Origin: Candidatus Nitronauta litoralis | GTDB taxonomy: Bacteria; Nitrospinota; Nitrospinia; Nitrospinales; Nitrospinaceae | Assembly (NCBI GenBank): GCA_015698285.1 | Contig: CP048685.1 | Location: forward strand, 1,178,001 to 1,242,000 | Length of the DNA stretch: 64,000 nt | Direction of reading: 5' to 3' | Part shown: positions 1 to 8,236 of the stretch, piece after piece | Numbering within the stretch: the stretch's first letter is position 1 | How the letters are laid out: the number at the start of each line of letters is the position of its first letter | Made by a program: the position numbers and the translations under genes | The notes under the pieces: generated by a model | The model's database searches: none | The model's input: the letters and a program-made list of their open reading frames with translations, nothing else | Told to the model about the DNA's origin: nothing

Positions 1-89
1 AAATGCTTGATTTCAATTGTAGCCTAAGTTTAAAAATACTGTTTTTCAAGAAAGACTTTTAGTATTTCTATTTTCACAGGTGACAACCC

Positions 90-1076
90 ATCAAAAACCG
101 TATTGTTAAAATCGTTTTGGCCCTGGCCGGTGGAGGAGCCGCCTTCACCCTGGCGTCCTGGCTGGTCATCAATTTTGCCTGGGGAATCCTGCCGGAATTT
201 GTTTTAAACCTGGCTCGGGACCCTTCCCTGCTTGAACAACCGGAAGCCAAACAATGCGGGGATTGCCATAAAGCCATTTACGAGGCCTGGCAAAAGAGCC
301 GCCACTCTCAGGCCTGGATCAGTAAAACCTACATCAAGGCTTCAGAAGACAGGACCAAGGAAAAGTGCCTGAATTGCCACATCCCGATCGAAGTCCGACC
401 TGGGAAAAAACCCGACCCCCGTCTCAATCAACGCGATGAAGGTATTTTTTGTGTTTCCTGTCATGTAAAAGATGGCGCTATGCATGGTCCGCACGATCTC
501 CTGGCACCGCCTCATCCAACCCGGCAGGATCAGGAGTATAACGGCTCAAAATTCTGCGGTTCCTGCCATGAAAAAACGTTTAAACAATGGCAACTGACGG
601 AGGAACGAGACACCTGCCAGTCCTGCCACATGCCGCGGACACGCAAACGTTTAACTCAGAAACCTCCATTGAGTTGGCTTCATCTGGAAAAATGGGTAGG
701 GGACCACCGTTTTCTTCATGGTGAGTTTGAACCGGGTACCCCGGCTGTTCAATTTACTTTTACAAAAAACCATGCAGTCGTCACTTTGGAAAACAATACC
801 ATCCCGCACGATGTGCCCACTGCAGACAATGGTGACCCTCGGTTGTTTCTTGAAGTCACGTTAATTGACCAAAATGGCGAACAGTGGGACCGTATCCGGG
901 AAATTCTTGCGCCCCAGCAGGAAACGGCCCTGGCTTACAAAAGTAAAAGGGTATTTCGCTACCGTGTGCCGGATTCAGTTACGGAAGCCCGTCTGAACCT
1001 GCGCTACCAGCCAGCCTGGGCCAAGGAAAGAGAAGCTATTTATTCCTACACGTTTTTAAGAAAGGAAACTGATTGA
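90..1076 (+). CDS. Pentahaem cytochrome c, c554/HAO-like family
   Basis: Probable membrane-anchored periplasmic multihaem cytochrome c that would pass electrons in the respiratory chain. It has five CXXCH haem sites (CGDCH, CLNCH, CVSCH, CGSCH, CQSCH) in its first half, and the first lies in a context (QCGDCHKAIYEAW) typical of the cytochrome c554 group. The C-terminal third has no haem motif and looks like a beta-rich domain with an IPHDVPT segment. A hydrophobic stretch near the N-terminus should act as signal or anchor. The first standard start is TTG at 117, but that would cut off the basic residues before the hydrophobic stretch. A good ribosome site (AGGTGA, 78-83) lies six bases before an in-frame ATC at 90, which would give M-KNRIVKIVLALAGGG. 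I place the start there tentatively. Substrate unknown. Confidence 0.8.
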   Translation: MKNRIVKIVLALAGGGAAFTLASWLVINFAWGILPEFVLNLARDPSLLEQPEAKQCGDCHKAIYEAWQKSRHSQAWISKTYIKASEDRTKEKCLNCHIPIEVRPGKKPDPRLNQRDEGIFCVSCHVKDGAMHGPHDLLAPPHPTRQDQEYNGSKFCGSCHEKTFKQWQLTEERDTCQSCHMPRTRKRLTQKPPLSWLHLEKWVGDHRFLHGEFEPGTPAVQFTFTKNHAVVTLENNTIPHDVPTADNGDPRLFLEVTLIDQNGEQWDRIREILAPQQETALAYKSKRVFRYRVPDSVTEARLNLRYQPAWAKEREAIYSYTFLRKETD

Positions 1077-1142
1077 TTCTGATAATGGATCAATTATAAA
1101 CTAGCTTTTAGTTTGCCATTTTCATCCTATTTGGAGAGAACA

Positions 1143-1994
1143 ATGAATCCTATGAAACAAATATTATCCGCTAGCTTCGCAATCTGTCTGCTTCTATTGG
1201 CAGGTAGTATTCAGGCCAAAGATCTGGTAGTAAAAGAACCGCCAAAATCAATGGACAAACTTTACCCTCCGCAATCCAAAGAGCCTAAATGGATTCAACA
1301 GATGCACAAATTATCTGGAAGTTTCGGCGGTGTGTTCGTCAACATGAAGGAAAAGGACTGGGAGAACGCCGACAAAAAAGCCGATGTTTTTCTGGAAGCC
1401 TACGGCGAGGCCGCCAAGATGATTCCAGAATGGAAAGATTATTTTGATATGGACGCAGCGAAAGCTTTCACGGAAGCGGTCAAAACTCATGATCCAGCAA
1501 AAATCGGGAAAGCTTCCGGCGGAGTGGGCAAAACCTGCGGCAAATGTCATCACGAACAAACCGTAGCCGTCTGGACCCGTTACCACTGGCCCAAGGTCGA
1601 GCACATGAAGATCACCGACCCGGTAAGTGAAAAAGAAATGGAATACGGCAAATACATGAAGACGCTGGCGGGCTCTTTCCGTGCGACGACTGTTAACTTT
1701 GGTGAAGGCCAGTATGCACGCGCTGCTAAATCCGCCAGGGCTCTTGAAAAACAGTTCACCGAATTAAAGTCAACCTGTTCGAAGTGCCACGTTACGGATA
1801 ACGTTAAACTGTTTTTTGTAGGCGACGAAACCAAAGCCGCTTTGCAGGCTATGCGCAAGGAACTCGATGCCGACAAACCCAATCCAGGCACCTTCTGGAA
1901 AAACGTAGGCATCCTCGGCAAACAGGGTTGCAAGAAGTGCCACCTCACCCACCGTTCTTACGCCATCATTCAGGAAATGTGGGAAGAAAAATAA
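1143..1994 (+). CDS. Trihaem cytochrome c with two cytochrome c'-like repeats
   Basis: Secreted electron-transfer protein of 283 residues. The start at ATG 1143 has GGAGAG just upstream and gives a clear Sec signal (MKQILSASFAICLLLLAG, cut near IQA). There are three CXXCH sites at about residues 132 (CGKCH), 212 (CSKCH) and 263 (CKKCH). The mature part is an internal duplication: the helical segment beginning MHKLSGSFGGVFVNM is repeated as MKTLAGSFRATTVNF about 130 residues later, each repeat ending in a haem site. The first repeat lacks the inner haem site kept in the second. It follows the pentahaem cytochrome by 66 bp and ends at a strong terminator, so the two are probably co-transcribed. 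Redox partner unknown. Confidence 0.8.
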   Translation: MNPMKQILSASFAICLLLLAGSIQAKDLVVKEPPKSMDKLYPPQSKEPKWIQQMHKLSGSFGGVFVNMKEKDWENADKKADVFLEAYGEAAKMIPEWKDYFDMDAAKAFTEAVKTHDPAKIGKASGGVGKTCGKCHHEQTVAVWTRYHWPKVEHMKITDPVSEKEMEYGKYMKTLAGSFRATTVNFGEGQYARAAKSARALEKQFTELKSTCSKCHVTDNVKLFFVGDETKAALQAMRKELDADKPNPGTFWKNVGILGKQGCKKCHLTHRSYAIIQEMWEEK

Positions 1995-2010
1995 ATTTTT
2001 TAAGAGAGTA

Positions 2011-2050
2011 AAAAAAAGCCCCGCCGGTTATTTCGCCGGTGGGGCTTTTT
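2011..2050 (+). terminator. Rho-independent terminator after the cytochrome pair
   Basis: A ten-pair stem (GCCCCGCCGG with CCGGTGGGGC, one G-T pair) at 2018-2045 encloses an eight-base loop and is followed by a T run. An A run on the left means it could also stop transcription arriving on the minus strand from the small lipoprotein gene. Confidence 0.85.
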
Positions 2051-2091
2051 AATTTAAACTATTTGGAATTGTTCTCTAAAACTTTTCTGCT

Positions 2092-2328
2092 CTAAAAAAC
2101 GGAATCACGGTCAATCTGATCCATCCTGATATCGTATTCTTTTCTGTCAATCTTCTTCGCATCAAAGTCTTCCTGAACCCTGTCTTTCATTCTTTTCAGG
2201 TGATATTCATATGACCCGGCACCGACAGCCGCACCGGCAGCGCCACTTAAGGCATTTCCCGTTGAGCAACCGGTCACTCCGACCATCACTATTAACAAAC
2301 TCGCTGCAACAATTTTTCTCATCCGCAT
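2092..2328 (-). CDS. Small lipoprotein, function unknown
   Basis: A 78-residue protein with a lipoprotein signal: basic MRMRK, a hydrophobic core and the lipobox VTGC, so it should be lipidated at Cys21. A Gly/Ala-rich stretch (GNALSGAAGAAVGAG) follows, resembling glycine-zipper segments, and then a charged helix rich in Lys, Arg and Asp. The start codon ATG has AGGAG upstream on the minus strand. It lies between the terminator of the cytochrome pair and fabI, and converges with the cytochromes. No family can be named. Confidence 0.75.
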   Translation of the reverse strand: MRMRKIVAASLLIVMVGVTGCSTGNALSGAAGAAVGAGSYEYHLKRMKDRVQEDFDAKKIDRKEYDIRMDQIDRDSVF

Positions 2329-2410
2329 GCTCCTCCAAAGGTGATTGCACTTGGATCCAGATTACCCAGATTTCAATCAAATGACAAACAACTTCCGTTT
2401 TTTTATTTAC

Positions 2411-3214
2411 TTATTCAGGGCGCTGAGCCTTGCGTACAATATCTTTGTCAAAATAATTTACGGACATGCCGGCATCCATCACAATCCCCTGTGCATTGAT
2501 ACCAGACGATCTTGGCGATAACAAATAGACTGCCGTGTTGGCGACTTCTTCTGTCTGCAATGCTTTCTTGCGCAGGGTCAACTGTTCGGCGTGCAGGTAG
2601 GAATCGATATAGCCGGGGATTCCGGCGGATGCGGACGACTTCAACAGTCCCGCGTTCACGGAATTAAACCGCACCTGGCTGAACTGGGAAAATGATTTTG
2701 CGAGGAAACATAATGAAGAATGCAGCGCCGCTTTCGCCGGCCCCATGTATCCGTAGTTCTCGGCGGCCATACGTGTCGTCGAAATACCGATAGTGACAAC
2801 AGAGGCATTGTTATCCAGCATATCCTTGAACGCATTGACGGTATGGATCAACGAATAACAGGTGATGTCGACTGACTGCAGAAAATCCTGCTTGCCGGTT
2901 TCGTGGAAAGGCTTCAACCCTTCACCGTAATTCGCAAATGCAATCGAATGCACGATACCGTGCACCGTGTCCGTTACCTTGCCCACCTCTTCGCGCAGTC
3001 GCGCGATTTCTTCTTCCTTTTCAACATCGCACACAAACACCGGTGCATCGCCGACCAGCGCCTGCACGCTTTCTTTGCGCGCCTCGGTACGCACGCTGTA
3101 AATGACGTTGGCTTTTTCCTGCTGAAGATTTTTCCCGATATGGAACGCAACGCTCTTTTTATTGGCAACGCCCATGACCAGAATGGTCTTGCCCTCGAGG
3201 TCGAGCCAGCTCAC
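2411..3214 (-). CDS. fabI: Enoyl-[acyl-carrier-protein] reductase, FabI type
   Basis: Catalyses the last reductive step of fatty-acid elongation, reducing the trans-2-enoyl-ACP double bond with NAD(P)H in the cytoplasm. It is a short-chain dehydrogenase of 267 residues, the normal FabI length. It has the FabI-type nucleotide site ([15 protein letters not shown]), the HSIAFA segment and the catalytic Tyr-x6-Lys pair (YGYMGPAK). Its GTG start overlaps the fabZ stop by four bases (GTGA), so translation is coupled. It is the last gene of fabG-fabZ-fabI. No acyl carrier protein or ketosynthase gene lies nearby, so this may be a dedicated or secondary set rather than the main fab operon. Confidence 0.92.
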   Translation of the reverse strand: MSWLDLEGKTILVMGVANKKSVAFHIGKNLQQEKANVIYSVRTEARKESVQALVGDAPVFVCDVEKEEEIARLREEVGKVTDTVHGIVHSIAFANYGEGLKPFHETGKQDFLQSVDITCYSLIHTVNAFKDMLDNNASVVTIGISTTRMAAENYGYMGPAKAALHSSLCFLAKSFSQFSQVRFNSVNAGLLKSSASAGIPGYIDSYLHAEQLTLRKKALQTEEVANTAVYLLSPRSSGINAQGIVMDAGMSVNYFDKDIVRKAQRPE

Positions 3215-3636
3215 CGTTCACGCTCCATCACCGCCACGGTAAAATCCACCGTGAGTGCGGTCTTCCCCGCCACCTGCACCTTGCCCTTGAGATAAAACGC
3301 AGGGCCGACGTGCTCTTTATAATCGACGGTCATGTCGAGTACGTCACCGGGATAAACGGCGTGTTTGAGTTTAACTCCCTGGACCCGTGACAACACCGGC
3401 ACCTTACCGTCTGAGTCAGTACCGCGTTTGGCCATCAGTAAGGCACCCGATTGAAACACGGCTTCGCAAATCAAAACACCGGGCATGATGGGGTAGTCAG
3501 GATAGTGGCCTTTGAAGCAGGGTTCGTCCGGACTTACAGTGCGCCGGGTAACAATCTGGTCGCCGGTGAAGGCTACGATTTCATCGACGAATAAAAATGG
3601 GGGGCGATGCGGTATGAGTTCTAGAATTTCGTCCAT
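3211..3636 (-). CDS. fabZ: 3-hydroxyacyl-[ACP] dehydratase, FabZ type
   Basis: Hot-dog-fold dehydratase that removes water from 3-hydroxyacyl-ACP to give the enoyl-ACP used by FabI. The 141-residue protein has the FabZ signatures: [11 protein letters not shown] at the N-terminus with the catalytic His, then [15 protein letters not shown] followed by the catalytic Glu in CEAVFQ. The start is ATG, three bases after the fabG stop, and the stop overlaps the GTG of fabI. The sequence of activities (reduce, dehydrate, reduce) follows the elongation cycle. Confidence 0.9.
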   Translation of the reverse strand: MDEILELIPHRPPFLFVDEIVAFTGDQIVTRRTVSPDEPCFKGHYPDYPIMPGVLICEAVFQSGALLMAKRGTDSDGKVPVLSRVQGVKLKHAVYPGDVLDMTVDYKEHVGPAFYLKGKVQVAGKTALTVDFTVAVMERER

Positions 3637-3639
3637 CGA

Positions 3640-4386
3640 TCAAAGTCCGCCGGTGACTTCCAATACGGTGCCGGTGATGTAAGAGGCTTCCTTGCTGGCA
3701 AGATACAGAACGGAGCTTGCGACTTCCTCGACTTCACCAAATCGTTTCATCGGTACCAGGTTAAGGTACAACTCCACACGTTCTTCCGGCAGGTCCGCAA
3801 TCAAATCGGTTCCGATGAATCCCGGAGACACACAATTGACGGTGATCTTCCGACGCGCCGTTTCCTTGGAAAGTGAAGCGGCGAAGGCGATCTGCCCGGC
3901 CTTCGAAGCAGCGTAATTACCCTGCCCCGGCATACCAAAGCGGGCCACCGGAGAGGTGATGTTCACGATACGACCATATCGTTTACGCGCCATGTTCTGC
4001 ACGGCAAACTTGCTCATGTAAAAAGTACCGGTCAGGTTGGTGTCGATCACCGACTGCCATTCCTCCTGCGCCATCATGCCGACAATCTGGTCACGGCGAA
4101 TACCGGAATTGTTTATCAGCACCTGGATCACACCCAGCTCTTCCCCGATCCATTTGAACAATTCTTCGACTGCGGCGTAATCGGTCACGTCACATTGTTT
4201 GACAATCAAACGATCGGCGTGTTCCTGGTTGGCTTCTTCAAAAGCTTTTGCCGCTTCGGTATTGCCCTGGAAAGTGACAAGAACACGGGCACCGGATTTT
4301 AAAAATGCCTCAGCGATGGCCCGGCCAATTCCCCGGGTACCGCCGGTGACAATAACTGTCTGGTCGTTAAAATCAAACTGGATCAA
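3640..4386 (-). CDS. fabG: 3-oxoacyl-[ACP] reductase, FabG type
   Basis: Short-chain dehydrogenase/reductase of 248 residues that would reduce 3-oxoacyl-ACP with NADPH. It shows the Rossmann motif TGGTRGIG at about residues 15-22, NNSGIRRD in place of the NNAG motif, a catalytic Ser in NITSPVAR, and YAASKAG for the Tyr-x3-Lys pair. The start is TTG with AGGT seven bases upstream. SDR enzymes are hard to tell apart by sequence, but linkage to fabZ and fabI supports a fatty-acyl substrate. It is the first gene of the three-gene block. About 540 bp of repeats separate it from the upstream desaturase-like genes. Confidence 0.85.
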   Translation of the reverse strand: MIQFDFNDQTVIVTGGTRGIGRAIAEAFLKSGARVLVTFQGNTEAAKAFEEANQEHADRLIVKQCDVTDYAAVEELFKWIGEELGVIQVLINNSGIRRDQIVGMMAQEEWQSVIDTNLTGTFYMSKFAVQNMARKRYGRIVNITSPVARFGMPGQGNYAASKAGQIAFAASLSKETARRKITVNCVSPGFIGTDLIADLPEERVELYLNLVPMKRFGEVEEVASSVLYLASKEASYITGTVLEVTGGL

Positions 4387-4904
4387 TGAAGTACCTCATT
4401 TAAGCGTTGGGAGCCATTTAATTTTTTAATTAAGTGAAAGTCTAAGGGCAGGACCCATTTGTACTGGGTTGACTGGAAAAAATTCAGATTTCTGGTCTGT
4501 TTTTTCTTCACCTTTAACAAAGAAAGCTTTGCGTAAGTACTAATCAAAGTCCAGTGCGAGATTCTTCTTCGCCTGACGGCTCATCAGAATGACATGCGAT
4601 GGGGGTTGCTTTTTTTATACCGTCCAACTAATCAATGTCATTTAAATTAAAAAGCAGAACCGTATACTGAGTTAGCCAAAGAGCTCGGGACAAACTCCGT
4701 GGAGCGAAGAATGACAGGAATGATACCATCTAAAGTCTGCGGTTTAAAAAAACCGCAAAACACAGCACGTCATTCTGAACGCAGTGTAACGGAGTGAAGA
4801 ATCTCGCCCTGGACCTTGGTTTTAGAGTTACGCAAAGCTCTTTTTAAAAAGAGCAGCCATTGAGTTTGCCGTAAACTATTCCCCGCATAAGCTAAAAGGT
4901 TTGA
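4387..4904. other. Repeat-filled gap between fabG and the desaturase-like genes
   Basis: No gene is seen. The stretch holds a small hairpin (GCGGTTT/AAACCGC, 4739-4756), a full copy of repeat family A at 4769-4840, and a shorter related piece (GAGCGAAGAATGACAGG) near 4700 in a mixed orientation. A promoter for fabG may lie near its left end, but I cannot point to convincing -35/-10 boxes. Confidence 0.5.
4769..4840 (+). repeat. Dispersed repeat family A, copy 1
   Basis: Begins GTCATTCTGA, continues with GTGAAGAATCTCGCC and ends TTTTAGAGTTACGCAAAGC. Other copies with the same head (GTCATTCTGA...GAAGAATCTCGCC) occur near 13216, 48250 and 51716, all outside genes. Confidence 0.75.
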
Positions 4905-4923
4905 GTTGCCCGTGCGGCTATCA
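4905..4923 (-). repeat. Stop-adjacent repeat D, copy 1
   Basis: Read on the minus strand, the TAG stop of the second desaturase-like gene is followed at once by TGATAGCCGCACGGGCAAC. The core GCCGCACGGGCAAC recurs directly after the stop codons of unrelated genes near 35212 and 51598, and in variant form after 14114. Confidence 0.65.
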
Positions 4924-6372
4924 CTAGACGTTGGCCGTCTCGAGTTTTTCTTTCGGCTGACGCACCGAGCGCAGGAACTTGTCGACTTCATTGGCCACGA
5001 TCACCCCATAGTTTGCGGCACCCAGCCAGCCGGACATGATGATCCCCACCGACCCGGCGTGGAACAGGCCTGCGATCTGTTTCGGCAAATCCTTGCTGAC
5101 CTTCAGCCCCTCAAACTTGGTGCCGAAGGAAACTCCGCCAGGATGCATTGTATAACGCTGAAAAGTGGTCGGTGTGGAGGCTTCGATGTGATCAATTTTT
5201 TTCCGGACATCGGGAACATATTTTTCAAGACAGTCCAGCGTTTCTTCGATCAACTCTTCTTTTTTACTGATGTAGTCTTCTTCGCTCAAATGCGCCCAAT
5301 CCTTGTAACGCGCATTGGTCGAAGACACGATGGCGTACTGGTTAAGGCCGGGACGCGTTTCCGGATAGTAAAAGGAAAACGTTCGGCTTCTGGTTTTGGG
5401 TTCGAGCAGCGATTCTGAGGTGAACTGGTCTTCTTCCGAGGTGAACAGGAGGTCACCAACATTGGGAATGGTCTCGCCTTTTTTGATTCCCATGTAGACC
5501 TGGCAACTGCTGTCGTTCAGCCGGACTTTTTTGACTTCATCAAGAAAGGTTGGCGAAAAATGTTCATGTCCCGCCAGTTTGTTTATGGTTGAGAGAATGT
5601 TCGAATTCGAAAGGACCGCTTCGGAAAATATTTTGCGGCCATTCACCCTCACCCCTTTAACCTGTTTATCTTCAATCAAAATCTTGTCGACCAGACAGTG
5701 GTTGCGCACATCCACGCCATTCTTCTTCAATTCCTTTTTCATCTTCTTGATGAGCTGGTCGGTGCCGCCTTTAAAGGTATAAACACCCTTGTCCATGAAA
5801 TTTGAAAATACAATGCCGTAAGTGATGGCGGGATCGTTCAGGGTGGAACCGTTGGCGTAGGTGATCGGTTCCATGAGCAGACGGTGGATGTCGTTTCGAC
5901 CCGGAAAAAACTTTTCGAACAGATCGCGGGTGGTCATCGACAGGTCGTCGAAAAAGTTCATGTTGCGCGCGGTCTGGAAAAACTCGTCGACGGTTTCCTT
6001 GAGCACGCCAAAACGCTCGCGCATGAGTCGCGTGAAATCTTCTTTATCGAAGGAGGTACCGAAGGAAAACTGGGGATTGTCGAACCGGATGTTTTTGAGG
6101 CGGACGATTGAATCGGCCACTTCACGACTCCAGTATTTGCGGCAGGTTTTGATCATGCCGATCGGGAAACCGTGCAGGGAGATATCCAGAATATGTCCCC
6201 CCTTGCGTTTGAACCAGGTCGCAAGTCCCCCGAAATTATAATGATGTTCCAGAATCAAAACCCGGTGGCCACATTTTGCCAACAAGTTAGCCGCTGTCAT
6301 CCCGCCAAGTCCGCTACCAATGATGATGGTATCGTAAGCGGAATGGACTCCCTTCAACCAGTTCTTAGCCAT
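4924..6372 (-). CDS. Phytoene-desaturase/CRTISO-like FAD oxidoreductase (second of pair)
   Basis: An FAD enzyme of the CrtI/carotenoid-isomerase/RetSat superfamily; such proteins remove, isomerise or saturate double bonds on long hydrophobic chains. From the ATG at 6372 it has 482 residues, with the dinucleotide site [13 protein letters not shown] at about 13-25, the adjoining EHHYNFGG motif and a C-terminal FAD-contact region rich in Gly ([20 protein letters not shown]). An in-frame upstream start exists, but 6372 is preferred because AGGAGAGG precedes it. The start overlaps the end of the previous gene by eight bases, so the two are translationally coupled and probably act together. No carotenoid genes (crtB, crtE) are present; the neighbouring fab genes suggest a lipid substrate. 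This is inference. Confidence 0.8.
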   Translation of the reverse strand: MAKNWLKGVHSAYDTIIIGSGLGGMTAANLLAKCGHRVLILEHHYNFGGLATWFKRKGGHILDISLHGFPIGMIKTCRKYWSREVADSIVRLKNIRFDNPQFSFGTSFDKEDFTRLMRERFGVLKETVDEFFQTARNMNFFDDLSMTTRDLFEKFFPGRNDIHRLLMEPITYANGSTLNDPAITYGIVFSNFMDKGVYTFKGGTDQLIKKMKKELKKNGVDVRNHCLVDKILIEDKQVKGVRVNGRKIFSEAVLSNSNILSTINKLAGHEHFSPTFLDEVKKVRLNDSSCQVYMGIKKGETIPNVGDLLFTSEEDQFTSESLLEPKTRSRTFSFYYPETRPGLNQYAIVSSTNARYKDWAHLSEEDYISKKEELIEETLDCLEKYVPDVRKKIDHIEASTPTTFQRYTMHPGGVSFGTKFEGLKVSKDLPKQIAGLFHAGSVGIIMSGWLGAANYGVIVANEVDKFLRSVRQPKEKLETANV

Positions 6373-7789
6373 GCACCTCTCCTGCTTGCTTGATTGTCGA
6401 GCGGTCGGCCTGCAACACATGCCGGTTAGCTATTGAAATACCGCTCAATGTCGCTCCAATGATACCCAAAAACCCTTGATCTGTCCCGCAAATAAAGAGG
6501 TTGCGGAGCGGCGAACAGCCGTCCTTCACCTTTTGCGGCGACCCGTAAACCGCGCCATTGAGATGGCCGGTGTATTTATGAATGGTTTTTGGCGTGAAAG
6601 TGTCCAAAAATACCACATTTTGACGGAATTCCGGGAAAAATTTGAGCAATTCGTCAACCGAACGCTCCCTTTCCGCCTTTTTGGCCGCTCGATAATCAGA
6701 GCGGGGCAACTCATCCCACCTGGCAAAACTGGCCTGGTTGGTTAGGCGCAAAATGCCTTCTGACAAGGGCTCCGGATACTGGAAATTGTTCGGGGCGCAC
6801 AGAACGCCGGACGTGACATCCGCCAGCTCGTCTGGCACCCGGTAATGGAATCGGTCCGACGTGCAGAAAAAAACGATGCTCTTGTCGAACCCCAGATCCT
6901 TCGGCTCACGGTCGAGCACGAAGATGGATTCCGTGAACGACATGCGCCCTACCGGGTGATCGTCCGCCGAGGTTTCTTTCGGCTGGCAAAGGTTCAGCGT
7001 CTCAACGTATCCAGCAGAAGAGATCACCGAATCGGCTTCCAGCGTTTCTCCGTTATCCAGTTCGACCGATTGCAGTTCGCCATCATCAGAATGCAAGGCC
7101 GCAACCGGGGCACCCATGCGCAGCTCGCCACCCAGGGTTTCAAATTTTTCGCGCAGCAGGTTCAATATATAGGGCATGCCGCCGATGGGTTTGGCGAAGC
7201 CTTCCATGAACACGCTCTTGAACATGATGACGAACTGGTAGAAATCCATGTCGCCTTCCGATGCGTTGCCGTAATACATGAGGGGACAGAAGATCATGTC
7301 GATCAGCACAGGATCGGTGATGCAGGACTCGATCACATCGCGGGAATAGACTTTTTTGTTGTCGTCGAGATTGAGTTCGTCGAAATCACGGATGAGGGTG
7401 ACCAGTTTGCGGAAACCGTCTATTTGAGAGGGGAACTCGCGCGCCACTTCTTCTTCCAGGACTTGAAAATCGTTGGTGAACGACAGGGATCGTTCCGGGA
7501 AACGGATTTCGGACGTGCCCTGCTCGCACAGGCGGAAATCGTCGTGCTTGATGCGGAGTTGTTTGAGCAGCTTACCCAGCGGGGAAGTGCGCACGCCTTT
7601 GGGGGAAAAGTTGGTCATGGCGTGCAGACCGACATCGAACACGCGGCCCTTGCGCGCGTAGAACGAGTTGAGTCCGCCGATCTCCACGTGTTTTTCCAGG
7701 ATGACCGTTTTCTTGTCGAACATAGCGAGCCGAATCCCCGCCGCCAGCCCGGAAAGCCCCGCCCCAATAATAATCGCATCGTATTTCAT
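6365..7789 (-). CDS. Phytoene-desaturase/CRTISO-like FAD oxidoreductase (first of pair)
   Basis: Paralogous partner of the downstream oxidoreductase, 474 residues. The N-terminal Rossmann motif [13 protein letters not shown] (about 6-18) is followed by [13 protein letters not shown] and [15 protein letters not shown], the FAD-binding pattern of the CrtI superfamily. A C-terminal segment ([20 protein letters not shown]) completes the FAD site. It is first in the minus-strand transcript; no strong ribosome site precedes its ATG. Two different enzymes of this family in one operon usually act in succession or as a heterodimer. Phytoene-desaturase-like genes beside fab genes are also a feature of clusters proposed for ladderane synthesis in anammox bacteria; whether this cluster is related needs phylogeny. 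Confidence 0.8.
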   Translation of the reverse strand: MKYDAIIIGAGLSGLAAGIRLAMFDKKTVILEKHVEIGGLNSFYARKGRVFDVGLHAMTNFSPKGVRTSPLGKLLKQLRIKHDDFRLCEQGTSEIRFPERSLSFTNDFQVLEEEVAREFPSQIDGFRKLVTLIRDFDELNLDDNKKVYSRDVIESCITDPVLIDMIFCPLMYYGNASEGDMDFYQFVIMFKSVFMEGFAKPIGGMPYILNLLREKFETLGGELRMGAPVAALHSDDGELQSVELDNGETLEADSVISSAGYVETLNLCQPKETSADDHPVGRMSFTESIFVLDREPKDLGFDKSIVFFCTSDRFHYRVPDELADVTSGVLCAPNNFQYPEPLSEGILRLTNQASFARWDELPRSDYRAAKKAERERSVDELLKFFPEFRQNVVFLDTFTPKTIHKYTGHLNGAVYGSPQKVKDGCSPLRNLFICGTDQGFLGIIGATLSGISIANRHVLQADRSTIKQAGEVHG

Positions 7790-8236
7790 AAAATGATTGT
7801 AAGGGAGAGCCTATTGAAGGGCAAGTGGTGGAACTATTGCAAAATCAAAGTGTGACAACCAGAGGAATTTCCCGTCACCTCTCCCGCAAAAATATCAGGC
7901 TCATATTCATTACGGTTTCTCTAAAGAATACAATTTGGTGCTATTGGACTTAAGACTGGACATCCGCCAGTATATTATATGGGAATTATGGATACGGTGA
8001 CTGTCCGGAGCAGGTAAATGAAATCCAGATATGAATACTTCCATGACTGTAACAGTTGAAATTTTAATAGAGTCTTTGCCATTTCTTGACTTTTTTAATC
8101 CCAATTTTATTCATATTAGGCATCATGCAACCTTTCTAAAAAAGAGGGAGACAACCTTGGACTAATAACTTCTCGATAAATCACGCACCAAGCCATAAAA
8201 TATGGAACATTATTCATTTCTTCCCTTATTTTTTGA
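7790..8236. other. AT-rich divergent intergenic region
   Basis: This 447-bp gap separates the minus-strand desaturase-like operon from the plus-strand NACHT gene, so promoters for both should lie here. I see no convincing gene; the one open frame (7910-8104, minus) has no coding features. No Shine-Dalgarno site precedes the NACHT start, and its upstream sequence is pyrimidine- and T-rich. Confidence 0.4.

Noticed and set aside
6845-7855. 336-codon open frame antisense to the first desaturase-like gene
   Set aside because: Composition is a mirror of the coding strand (His/Val/Phe/Arg-rich) with no motif, while the minus-strand gene has clear FAD motifs.
7910-8104. Open frame of 64 codons before the NACHT gene
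   Set aside because: AT-rich, no ribosome site, no recognisable domain.
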